The notes below the pieces were generated by a model, which did not search any database, had not been told where the DNA came from, and worked only from the letters and a program-made list of their open reading frames with translations. The translations under genes were made by a program, and so were the position numbers. Of a stretch of DNA of 64,000 bases, positions 8,366 through 15,927 are shown piece by piece (position 1 is the stretch's first letter; every line of letters begins with the position of its first letter). Location: positions 104,116-168,115 of the forward strand of contig JAOAHY010000001.1 in the NCBI GenBank assembly GCA_026414995.1, given 5' to 3'. The DNA comes from Caldisericia bacterium (lineage in GTDB: Bacteria > Caldisericota > Caldisericia > B22-G15).

Positions 8366-9605
8366 ATTTTGCTTTATCCTTTAATTCATCTTCAATAGTT
8401 ATTAATCTGTTATATTTTGCCACTCTTTCTCCTCTTGCGGGAGCACCAGTCTTAATCTGAAAACTTTGAGTTGCAACTGAAAAATCTGCAATAAAACTAT
8501 CTATTGTTTCTCCAGACCTATGAGATATCATATAGTTATAACCATATTTTCTTGCTATATTTATAACTTCAAGTGTCTCTGTGAGTGTTCCAATTTGATT
8601 TAATTTAATAAGGATAGCATTTCCTATTCCATTTTCAATTCCAAAAAGGAATTTTTCTTTGTTAGTAACAAAAATATCATCACCAACAATTTGAATTTTG
8701 TTTTTTACCTCTTTTGTAAAATTTTTCCATGAATCGTAATCTTCCTCATCAAATGGATCTTCAATAGAAATTATTGGATACTTTTCAATCAATCTAAGAT
8801 AATATTCTTTTAACTCTTCACCTTCTATTTCTTTACCTTCAAATATGTATTTTCCATTTTTATAAAAACTTGATGCTGCACAATCAAGAGCAATAAAAAT
8901 TTCTTCACCTAATTTATATTTTGCATTATCAATTGCTTCAATAATTAGTCTAATTGCTTCTTCATTGTTTTTAAGAATTGGAGAAAAGCCACCCTCATCT
9001 CCAATGCCTGTTGAGAGTTCTTTTTTCTTTAAAACTTCTTTTAATTTCATATAAATTTCTGCACCTGCTCTAATTGCTTCTTTAAAAGAATTGAATCCAT
9101 AAGGAACTATCATAAATTCCTGAATGTCAAGATTATTTTCCGCATGTTTACCACCATTTATGATATTTAAAAATGGAATTGGAAGAACATTCGCAAATAA
9201 ACCTCCTATATATTTGTATAAAGGAATCCCTAAACACAAACTTCCAGTTCTTGCAACAGCTAAAGATACACCCAGAATAGCATTTGCCCCAATATTACTT
9301 TTATTTTTAGATTCATCAAGATTTATCATCCTCCTATCAATTTCCTCTTGATCTAAAACATCCATCCCAAGAATTTCAGGTGCAATAAATAGTTCTATGT
9401 TTTTAATTGCTTTTTGTACCCCCTTTCCAAAAAATCTCTCATCTTCATCTCTTAATTCAACTGCCTCATACTTCCCTTTAGAAGCACCAGATGGAACTTG
9501 AGCAATTCCCTTAAATCCAGAAATTGTTGTAACTTCAACTTCAAGAGTTGGATTTCCTCTTGAGTCTAAAATCTCTCTTCCCTTCACTTCAATAATCTCT
9601 TCCAT
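8334..9605 (-). CDS. eno: Enolase
   Basis: The 423-aa glycolytic enzyme interconverts 2-phosphoglycerate and phosphoenolpyruvate. It has the N-terminal REILDSRGNPTLEVEV, metal ligands in FIALDCAASSFY, SIEDPFDEEDYDSW and GDDIFVTN, and the loop SHRSGETIDSFIADF near residue 360. Length is normal for the family. A GGAGG ribosome site precedes the ATG. It lies 14 bp downstream of the HgdC-like activator gene, so this housekeeping gene appears to be co-transcribed with a CoA-dehydratase-like set. Confidence 0.97.
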   Translation of the reverse strand: MEEIIEVKGREILDSRGNPTLEVEVTTISGFKGIAQVPSGASKGKYEAVELRDEDERFFGKGVQKAIKNIELFIAPEILGMDVLDQEEIDRRMINLDESKNKSNIGANAILGVSLAVARTGSLCLGIPLYKYIGGLFANVLPIPFLNIINGGKHAENNLDIQEFMIVPYGFNSFKEAIRAGAEIYMKLKEVLKKKELSTGIGDEGGFSPILKNNEEAIRLIIEAIDNAKYKLGEEIFIALDCAASSFYKNGKYIFEGKEIEGEELKEYYLRLIEKYPIISIEDPFDEEDYDSWKNFTKEVKNKIQIVGDDIFVTNKEKFLFGIENGIGNAILIKLNQIGTLTETLEVINIARKYGYNYMISHRSGETIDSFIADFSVATQSFQIKTGAPARGERVAKYNRLITIEDELKDKAKYGREFLRIKK

Positions 9606-9619
9606 AAATTCCCTCCTAT

Positions 9620-10399
9620 TTATGATTCTATTGAATAAATTGCAGCTCCAATTGCGCCAATTATCTGAGGATTTTCAGGAACATTTATTTTTACCTTTAA
9701 TAAATCCTCCAATGCTTTAACAACACCGCTATTTTTTGCAACTCCTCCTGTCATAGTTATTTCTTCTTCATAATTTACTCTTTTTAAAAGAGTAGCTGCT
9801 CTTTTTGCAACAGAATAGTTTAAGCCTCTAATTATATCTTCCTTATTTACTCCCTCATGAATTAAAGATATAATTTCAGATTCTGCAAAAACAGTACATA
9901 TATTAGAAATTTCTATTAATTTTTTAGATTTCTCATGTAGAGTACCAAAATCTTTAAGGTCAATTTGAAGTGCATGAGACATAACTTCAAGAAATCTTCC
10001 GGTTCCTGCAGCACATTTATCATTCATTACAAAATCTAAAACATTTCCATTTTCTGCTAGTTTAATTGCTTTACTATCTTGTCCACCAATATCAATTATA
10101 GTTTTTGTTTTTGGAAACAAAAATTTTGCACCTTTTGCATGACAAGAGATTTCTGTTTTTGTTAAATTAGTAAAATCAACACTAATTCTTCCATAACCTG
10201 TTGCAAGTATTTTTTCAATATCTTTTCTTTCAATTTTATTTTCTTTTAAAATTTCTTCTAACAGTTTAATTGCGGTACTATTTCCATTTACACCAGTTGG
10301 TGCAATTTTGTAACTTATTATATTTAATTTACTATCTTTTTTTAAAATAACAACTTTTGTTGCAACAGAACCTATATCAATACCAACATAATAACTCAT
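9620..10399 (-). CDS. ASKHA ATPase activator of a 2-hydroxyacyl-CoA dehydratase / benzoyl-CoA-reductase-type enzyme
   Basis: The 259-aa protein belongs to the HgdC/BcrD/BadF activator family. These homodimers carry one [4Fe-4S] cluster and use ATP hydrolysis to inject a low-potential electron into a partner iron-sulfur enzyme. The ATPase motifs are GIDIGSVATK (6-15), DIGGQDSKAI and TGGVAKN. Cluster ligands are Cys129 (NDKCAAGTGRF) and Cys168 (ISNICTVFAESE). Their spacing of 39 residues matches the characterised activators. It overlaps the upstream subunit gene as ATGA and has GGAGG 8 bp before the ATG. The partners are presumably the two HgdB-like proteins encoded just upstream. Confidence 0.92.
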   Translation of the reverse strand: MSYYVGIDIGSVATKVVILKKDSKLNIISYKIAPTGVNGNSTAIKLLEEILKENKIERKDIEKILATGYGRISVDFTNLTKTEISCHAKGAKFLFPKTKTIIDIGGQDSKAIKLAENGNVLDFVMNDKCAAGTGRFLEVMSHALQIDLKDFGTLHEKSKKLIEISNICTVFAESEIISLIHEGVNKEDIIRGLNYSVAKRAATLLKRVNYEEEITMTGGVAKNSGVVKALEDLLKVKINVPENPQIIGAIGAAIYSIES

Positions 10400-11634
10400 C
10401 CTAAAACCTCCAGAAAACCTTCAACCCTTGTTTTAATTTGTTCTTTTGGATAGTTTGTTTCATCAACTAAGTCTCCATCAATAATTATAGTTGGAATTCC
10501 AAAATTTATTAATTTTTTTCTTAATAAATATGAACTTCCTGCTCCTTGTCGACAACCCCATTGATTAAAAATTACAACCCCATCTATTTTATATTCTTCA
10601 ATAAATTTTATAGCAGTTCTAAATCTTTCATCTAAATTAGAGAAAATTTTATAATTAATAAGTTTTTTTGCAATTGAAATAAATGGATCATGCTTATCAA
10701 ACTCATCCCAATAAACATTACTAGTTTCTTCAAAAACAATATATGCTCCCTTATTATTAAGAAAATCAAAAAGGTCAACTTTAAAATATGGTCCTAGATG
10801 CATCCAAAAGATTCTTCTCTTTACTTTTATTTCATAACCTTCTTCATATAAAATTTTAAGTTTATCTCTTAGTAATTTAAAGAAATCTCTTCCATATTCT
10901 GAACCAAATGCAGAAAATATCATTCCAAGGTATCCTAAAAATTTTCTTCCATCAATTAATACTTTCCTTTTTCTTAAATCATTTATTTCAATAAGATATT
11001 TTCTTGCCTCATTTGAAAATTCAATTGCTTTCTCAAGATTTTTAATTGGATTTTTAACTTTAAATTCTTTAGCAAGATAAAAAAATAGATCTGATAGTTT
11101 TTTTGAAAGATAATTTATGCTTTCCTCACTATTATCTTCTGGTATATCAATAACAAAATATTCACCACCAAAAATTTTTGAAATAAGATAAAAAGAGTGA
11201 ATGGCTGAATGGCAAGGTTTATCTGTTGAGACAATATAAGTAGGTTTTGGCAAAAATCCCATTTTTATAAGACCTATTAAATTTCTATGCACACTACAAC
11301 TATCTTTTGAAAATAAAATTTCATCGCTCTCAAAAAGTGTAGAATTACTTATTCCAAAATTTGCACTAACTGCTGAAGCAACTTCTGGAAGAATTGGAAA
11401 TGTATCTAAAGCAAAAAATAGTTCAGTAGGTGTAAAAACATTTGTCATTACAACTTTACTATTTTTACCAAAATTTTTCTTTAATAAATCTAAAGAAAAT
11501 CTAATTGATATCTTTCCAATTTCATCTGGTCTCAATATTTGATTTAATACTCCATATATTAGTGAATAAATAAATTTTTTCTTCAAAATTTTTTGAAAAA
11601 ACTCAGGGGATACTTTTGAAATTTCAATTTTCAT
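10396..11634 (-). CDS. 2-hydroxyacyl-CoA dehydratase-family subunit (HgdB/DCCP-like), large
   Basis: The 412-aa protein belongs to the HgdB/BcrBC superfamily of iron-sulfur enzymes, which includes 2-hydroxyacyl-CoA dehydratases and double-cubane cluster proteins. Cys113 (KDSCSVHR), Cys141 (DKPCHSA) and Cys361 (NQWGCRQGAGSS) are candidate cluster ligands. The C-terminal PTIIIDGDLVDETNYPKEQIKTR-type ending is family-typical. The N-terminal CSYVPIE element of relatives reads NVFTPTE here, so one expected cysteine is missing. It overlaps both neighbours by ATGA. The substrate cannot be told from sequence; a CoA ester or another difficult-to-reduce small molecule is likely. Confidence 0.85.
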   Translation of the reverse strand: MKIEISKVSPEFFQKILKKKFIYSLIYGVLNQILRPDEIGKISIRFSLDLLKKNFGKNSKVVMTNVFTPTELFFALDTFPILPEVASAVSANFGISNSTLFESDEILFSKDSCSVHRNLIGLIKMGFLPKPTYIVSTDKPCHSAIHSFYLISKIFGGEYFVIDIPEDNSEESINYLSKKLSDLFFYLAKEFKVKNPIKNLEKAIEFSNEARKYLIEINDLRKRKVLIDGRKFLGYLGMIFSAFGSEYGRDFFKLLRDKLKILYEEGYEIKVKRRIFWMHLGPYFKVDLFDFLNNKGAYIVFEETSNVYWDEFDKHDPFISIAKKLINYKIFSNLDERFRTAIKFIEEYKIDGVVIFNQWGCRQGAGSSYLLRKKLINFGIPTIIIDGDLVDETNYPKEQIKTRVEGFLEVLG

Positions 11635-12692
11635 TTTATCATCTCCATAAATGCTTCAATTCTTGTTCTGATTTGACCTTTTATATTCATAGAATAATCA
11701 TCTTCAATTATAAGTAATGGAATTTTTTCTTTATTTAATTTATCTTTTATAAGAGGTAAATAAAATATTAAAGGATCACAATATTTTAAATTATAAACAA
11801 TAACTCCATTCAAAGACAACTCTTTGCATCTTGTAACAATTTTCTCAATTTTATTATCTAAAACTCTTCTTCTAACACATCCTTCTCTTTTTAAATAATA
11901 TTTTGCTAAAGAGTATAATGGGTCTTTTAAATAATCATTGATCAATTCTAAATTTTTATTACCAAAACATGAATCTTCATAGTAAATTTCGTATCCTAAC
12001 GATTCAACATACTCAATAAAGTTCAATGGATAAATAGTTGAAAAAAGATAAAATTTTCCACTTTTAAGTTGTGAAACTATTTCTTTGAATTCAAAATCAA
12101 GTTTTAGAAATTCTTCGATATCGATTGTTTGGAAAATTAAATTTAAATATAAGGCATGTAGTGTCAAATTTTTACTTTTAAATTCATCCAATAATTTTTT
12201 AAGTTTATTTCTTCCCTCATTAAATAAATTAATAGAATGAATCAATTTATCTTTATCTATATTACCACTCAATTCTTTAAAAAGATTTTCAAATTGAAAT
12301 TTAAGATATTTTATATCATTTTCATTTTCATTAAAAGGTACTTTTAGGTAAAAACTTCTATCTACAAATCCTAAATCCTTATAAACTTCATAAATTCTCC
12401 TTGAAGAATCACATCCATCTGTAAAAATAAAGTTCTTTTTATCTAAATTATTTCTTATAAAAAATTCGATTGTGCTCTTTAAATATGGACATATATATTT
12501 TGGAGAAACTTCATCTGAATATAAAAATTGAGTTGATTCAGTAATAAATCTTATTGGTTTAAAATTTGATGCTTTAATTATTTCAATTGGAACATAAGAA
12601 CAGAAATAAAAAAAGGAATCTTTATCATTAAAATTTTTTTTAAAATTTTCAATAAAAAATGTTTTTATTTCACTTAATTCTTTAAAATTCAT
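11631..12692 (-). CDS. 2-hydroxyacyl-CoA dehydratase-family subunit (HgdB-like), small
   Basis: The 353-aa protein is a second, more divergent member of the HgdB superfamily. Candidate [4Fe-4S] ligands are Cys31 in FCSYVPIE, Cys68 in YICPYLKS, Cys94 in TDGCDSSRR and Cys305 in LKYCDP. The C-terminus (IEDDYSMNIKGQIRTRIEAFME) parallels that of its neighbour, so the two probably form a heterodimer of related subunits, as in known dehydratases. It is the first gene of the operon. A perfect TATAAT ends 7 bp before its ATG with no ribosome site, so it is predicted to be leaderless. Confidence 0.82.
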   Translation of the reverse strand: MNFKELSEIKTFFIENFKKNFNDKDSFFYFCSYVPIEIIKASNFKPIRFITESTQFLYSDEVSPKYICPYLKSTIEFFIRNNLDKKNFIFTDGCDSSRRIYEVYKDLGFVDRSFYLKVPFNENENDIKYLKFQFENLFKELSGNIDKDKLIHSINLFNEGRNKLKKLLDEFKSKNLTLHALYLNLIFQTIDIEEFLKLDFEFKEIVSQLKSGKFYLFSTIYPLNFIEYVESLGYEIYYEDSCFGNKNLELINDYLKDPLYSLAKYYLKREGCVRRRVLDNKIEKIVTRCKELSLNGVIVYNLKYCDPLIFYLPLIKDKLNKEKIPLLIIEDDYSMNIKGQIRTRIEAFMEMIK

Positions 12693-12699
12693 ATTAAAT

Positions 12700-12705
12700 A
12701 TTATA
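12700..12705 (-). promoter_or_regulatory. -10 element giving a leaderless HgdB-operon mRNA
   Basis: TATAAT on the minus strand is separated from the ATG at 12692 by exactly 7 bp (ATTTAAT). There is no Shine-Dalgarno site, so the start codon should be at or beside the transcription start. Confidence 0.6.
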
Positions 12706-12717
12706 ACCTAATTTTTA

Positions 12718-12726
12718 TGGTATATT
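12718..12726 (+). promoter_or_regulatory. Extended -10 for the 249-aa unknown gene
   Basis: TGGTATATT (hexamer 12721-12726) lies about 38 bp before the ATG at 12765, divergent from the leaderless promoter at 12700-12705. The downstream gene has a strong AAGGAGG ribosome site, so this one is leadered. Confidence 0.4.
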
Positions 12727-12764
12727 TAAAAAGATAAAACTTAAAAAAATAAAAAGGAGGCAAG

Positions 12765-13514
12765 ATGAAAGGAATAGTTGTTTTAAGACCATCAATGTCA
12801 AAAAGATTAATCGCAAAAGGTGTAAAAGAACTTTTAAATTCAATGGGTGTTTTAAATAAAGGAATAGTATTTATTGGATTAGGTTCAACAAATAGTTTTA
12901 TTGTTGAAGAGATTCTTGAAAAAAATTTCGAAAAAGAAAAATATATGGCAGGATATATTGGAGATTGTAAACTTTCAGTTCTTGATAAAGATATTAGATT
13001 AAATCCAATAATTTTGGTAGATGGAAAACCATCTAATGAAAATCCAGATGAAGTTATAAAAAGAATGGGGAAAAATGATGTTTTTATTAAAGGAGCAAAT
13101 GCAATTGACCCTGAAGGAAATATTGGTGTAATAGTTGCAGACAAAAATGGTGGAACAGTTGGGAGGTATATTGGAACAATTCTTGCAAGAGGAGTTAAGT
13201 GGATTGCGCCAGTAAGTTTAGGCAAACTTATACCAGATGTTATTGAAGCATCTTATTTTGCTAAAATAGAAGAAATTGATTTAAGTATGGGTCTACCTTC
13301 AGCAATATTTCCAATTGTCAATGCTCTACCATTTAATGAAATTGACGCATTTGAAATTCTTTTTGAAGTTGATGCAGTTCTACTTGCAAAAGGTGGACTT
13401 TGGGAAGATGAAGGTTCAATAGTAATTGGAATAGAAGGCGAAGAGAAAAATGTTAAAAAAGCATTTGAGTATATAGAATCAATTAAAGGGGAATCATTAC
13501 CAAAAAATAAATAA
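12765..13514 (+). CDS. Uncharacterised 249-aa protein, possible nucleotide/CoA-binding fold
   Basis: I do not recognise a characterised family with confidence. The protein is soluble and well-structured. It has FIGLGSTNSFIVEEIL (about 36-51), a motif region FIKGANAIDPEGNIGV followed by GGTVGRYIGTILARGVKWI (about 108-147), PVSLGKLIPDV, and a last third with ferredoxin-like character (GIEGEEKNVKKAFEYIESI). The KGANAID..GN.G / GGT pattern recalls LUD and CoA-transferase-like proteins, but this is only a resemblance. A strong AAGGAGG ribosome site and good length support a real gene. It is divergent from the HgdB operon. Confidence 0.75.
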   Translation: MKGIVVLRPSMSKRLIAKGVKELLNSMGVLNKGIVFIGLGSTNSFIVEEILEKNFEKEKYMAGYIGDCKLSVLDKDIRLNPIILVDGKPSNENPDEVIKRMGKNDVFIKGANAIDPEGNIGVIVADKNGGTVGRYIGTILARGVKWIAPVSLGKLIPDVIEASYFAKIEEIDLSMGLPSAIFPIVNALPFNEIDAFEILFEVDAVLLAKGGLWEDEGSIVIGIEGEEKNVKKAFEYIESIKGESLPKNK

Positions 13515-13526
13515 TATATTCAATTA

Positions 13527-14801
13527 TTAATCTTTTGGATATGTTATAGTTATTGTCTTACTGTTTTGGTCCCATTCAACTTTACATCCAAGATTCTCTG
13601 CAACAAATCTTACTGGTAACATTGTTCTACCAGAAATAATTAAAGGAACAACCTTCGGGTTATTTGGATCAATAGGTGTCTCAACACCATTAACTCTTCC
13701 TTTATTTTTACCAATCCAGAGTTCAATAAATTTTTCTTTAAGAGAGATTGTTACTTTTCTCTCATTCTGATCCCAAGTAATTTCTCCTCCTAATGGTTCC
13801 AAAACATATCTTATTGAAAGATAGGTTCTTCCTTCAATAATTTGTGGTGCAACATCTATTTCTTTCTGAAAATCATTTATTTGTATTGTTTTACTACCAA
13901 TTTGAAATTTAAGAATTTTTCTTTTTATGTAAGTTACTTTGTAGATTTCTTCTTTTTCATTGTTCAATTTATCAATTAGTTTAAATTTTAATTCATTAAT
14001 ACCTTCTTTTAAAAATAAAAAGGTCTCAAAATTTCCATTATTGTCAAATTTTAATTCAATGTTATTAAGAGATGCATATTTTACACCAATTCCTTCGTCA
14101 GATACTTTACCAGTAATTTTTAAATTTTCATCGTATGTATCTAAAGGAATTTTGGTTGTCAGTTTAGGTGGAGTTTTATCAAGAAAAACAACTAAACTTA
14201 AAGAGGATATATTTCCTCTATTATCTTCTGCAGTAATTATAAATTCGTTTTTACCTTCAACCAATTTATAATTTGCATCAAAAGATGAACAGCCACATTG
14301 ATTTATTTTCACTCCATTAACAAGAAGGTTTTTAAGACCACTCATGTTGTCCCTGACACCAATCAAAATATACAAATTTTCGTCGTTAGTATAAAAATTA
14401 TTTTGTTCTGGTTTAACAATTCTTAATTCAGGAGGTTTGTCATCAACAATTTTTATTGAGACAATATTAGAGGGCTCTGAATATTTACCATCTTTATCGA
14501 CAGCTTTTACCATATAATAATAGGTTTTATCAAGAAAAATTGAATAATCAAGATAATACATTTGATCTTTGCTATATGTTCTGCCCAGAAAAGAGAGATT
14601 TTTTTCATTCTCACCTTTATATACTTCAAAATATTGAATTGTTTCATCAGATTTTTCAATTTCCCATGTTAATCTTATTTTGTAGTCTTCCTGAACTGCC
14701 CTTAGATTAACTGGTTTTGAGGGATAAGTTTTTGAGACTAAATTTTCTACTAATAAAATTGATATTACAAATATTAAAATAATAAAATTTTTCTTAATCA
14801 T
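13527..14801 (-). CDS. Secreted protein: FnIII, Ig-like repeats and C-terminal copper-amine-oxidase-type stalk domain
   Basis: The 424-aa exported protein has a signal peptide (about residues 1-24). A fibronectin type III domain follows (KPVNLRAVQEDYKIRLTWE.. to ..VSIKIVD, about 30-120). Two beta-sandwich repeats of the kind often found in surface glycoside-binding proteins cover about 125-290 (KPPELRIVKP..VFLDKTPPKLT). Residues about 300-424 are the copper amine oxidase N-terminal (stalk) domain with GRTYLSIRYVLEPLGGEITWD and GRTMLPVRFVAENLGCKVEWD. It lacks a catalytic domain, so it is probably a cell-envelope adhesin or scaffold. It overlaps arsC upstream by 8 bp and converges with the 249-aa gene. 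Confidence 0.85.
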   Translation of the reverse strand: MIKKNFIILIFVISILLVENLVSKTYPSKPVNLRAVQEDYKIRLTWEIEKSDETIQYFEVYKGENEKNLSFLGRTYSKDQMYYLDYSIFLDKTYYYMVKAVDKDGKYSEPSNIVSIKIVDDKPPELRIVKPEQNNFYTNDENLYILIGVRDNMSGLKNLLVNGVKINQCGCSSFDANYKLVEGKNEFIITAEDNRGNISSLSLVVFLDKTPPKLTTKIPLDTYDENLKITGKVSDEGIGVKYASLNNIELKFDNNGNFETFLFLKEGINELKFKLIDKLNNEKEEIYKVTYIKRKILKFQIGSKTIQINDFQKEIDVAPQIIEGRTYLSIRYVLEPLGGEITWDQNERKVTISLKEKFIELWIGKNKGRVNGVETPIDPNNPKVVPLIISGRTMLPVRFVAENLGCKVEWDQNSKTITITYPKD

Positions 14802-15222
14802 CTAAACCTCCAAATTTTTTAAATATGAACTCTTTAATTTTATCTCTTACTTCTCTAAATTTATTTAATTTTTCTTCTTTACTACCTTCAAATGAAGATG
14901 GATCTTCAAAACTATAATGAAGATATTCTTTAGCTCCTGGAAAAAAAGGGCAGTTCTCCTTAGCACTGTCACATACAGTAACAACATAATCAAATTTCTC
15001 TCCCTTAAATTCTAAAATGCTTTTTGATCTATAGTTTGAGATATCTATTCCAATTTCTTTCATAACTTCAATTGCCAAAGGGTTAACATTTGTTGGTTTA
15101 GTTCCAGCGCTGAAACCAATATATTTATTTTTTAAAAAATGATTTATTAATCCTTCAGCAATTTGAGATCTTGCTGAATTATGAGTACAAATGAATAAAA
15201 CTCTTTTCTTATTTTTCTCCAT
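14794..15222 (-). CDS. arsC: Arsenate reductase, thioredoxin-coupled (low-molecular-weight phosphatase fold)
   Basis: The 142-aa enzyme has the P-loop CTHNSARSQ (Cys12, Arg18) and two further redox cysteines, Cys84 and Cys91, in VCDSAKENCPFFPG. The 72- and 7-residue spacings are those of the thioredoxin-coupled ArsC family, which separates it from ordinary low-molecular-weight tyrosine phosphatases. It should reduce arsenate to arsenite. No arsB, acr3 or arsR gene is adjacent, although a manganese exporter gene follows upstream on the same strand. The start ATG is preceded by TGG-TATAAT at 9 bp and no ribosome site, so the mRNA is nearly leaderless. Confidence 0.88.
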   Translation of the reverse strand: MEKNKKRVLFICTHNSARSQIAEGLINHFLKNKYIGFSAGTKPTNVNPLAIEVMKEIGIDISNYRSKSILEFKGEKFDYVVTVCDSAKENCPFFPGAKEYLHYSFEDPSSFEGSKEEKLNKFREVRDKIKEFIFKKFGGLDD

Positions 15223-15231
15223 CTTATTTTT

Positions 15232-15240
15232 ATTATACCA
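15232..15240 (-). promoter_or_regulatory. Extended -10 promoter of arsC, near-leaderless
   Basis: TGGTATAAT on the minus strand (hexamer 15232-15237) is 9 bp from the ATG at 15222. With a start 6-7 bp downstream of the hexamer, the leader would be only 2-3 nt. Confidence 0.6.
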
Positions 15241-15285
15241 ACTTTTTTATTCTTAAAATGTTATAAATTATAAAATAAATAAACA

Positions 15286-15864
15286 TCAAATTATATGTTC
15301 AATTAAAATTTTAACGCCTATTGAAATTAGAATTAATCCGCCCAAAATTTCTGCGCCTTTCCTAAATATTTTACCCAGGAAACAACCTGAATATACTGAT
15401 ATAAATGTTAATGTAAAAGTTGTTATACCTATAAAAATTGATGGAAAAAATATTTTAATTTTAAGAAGAGAGAGTGAAACGCCAACCGCAAATGCATCAA
15501 TGCTTGTAGCAATAGATAAAAAAATAAGAGTTCTTAAATTTTCTGGATTTAGTTTTCTCTCTTTCTCTTTTTCAAAACTTTCGAAAATCATTTTAATTCC
15601 AACAAAAAATAAAATTAGAAAAGCTGCCCAGTGATCATAATCTTTTATTAAATTTAATAGATTAATTCCTATAAAATATCCAAGAAAGACCATTCCAAAT
15701 TGAAAAAAGCCAAATGAAAAAGAGATTCTAAATGGGTAAATAAAATTAAAATTTCTCTTTACTATTCCACAAGAAAGTCCAACTGCAAAAGCATCCATAG
15801 ATAGAGCAACTCCTATCAATAAAATTGAAATCAAATTCAAACTATCTCCATTTAGATTCATCAC
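15286..15864 (-). CDS. mntP: Manganese efflux pump MntP
   Basis: The 192-aa six-helix membrane protein exports Mn2+. It shows the two-fold repeat typical of the family: SMDAFAVGLSCG (about 22-33) in helix 1 and SIDAFAVGVSL (about 120-130) in the second half, each with the essential Asp. The start is GTG 15864 or the adjacent ATG 15861. No yybP-ykoY-type manganese riboswitch is visible in the short leader. It is divergent from the 930-aa membrane protein gene. Confidence 0.93.
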   Translation of the reverse strand: MMNLNGDSLNLISILLIGVALSMDAFAVGLSCGIVKRNFNFIYPFRISFSFGFFQFGMVFLGYFIGINLLNLIKDYDHWAAFLILFFVGIKMIFESFEKEKERKLNPENLRTLIFLSIATSIDAFAVGVSLSLLKIKIFFPSIFIGITTFTLTFISVYSGCFLGKIFRKGAEILGGLILISIGVKILIEHII

Positions 15865-15902
15865 TCATACACCCATTATCTTTATAATTCACTTTATTAT
15901 TA

Positions 15903-15908
15903 TATAAT
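15903..15908 (+). promoter_or_regulatory. Probable -10 for the 930-aa protein operon
   Basis: TATAAT lies 19 bp before the ATG at 15928 and just upstream of an AAAGGAGAG ribosome site. No clear -35 is visible. Confidence 0.4.
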
Positions 15909-15927
15909 TTTTAAAGGAGAGTTAATA

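Noticed and set aside
12701..13225. 174-aa minus-strand open frame opposite the 249-aa gene
   Set aside because: It lies wholly inside a better-supported plus-strand gene with AAGGAGG. Its Phe/Ile/Ser/Pro-rich composition is that of an antisense shadow.
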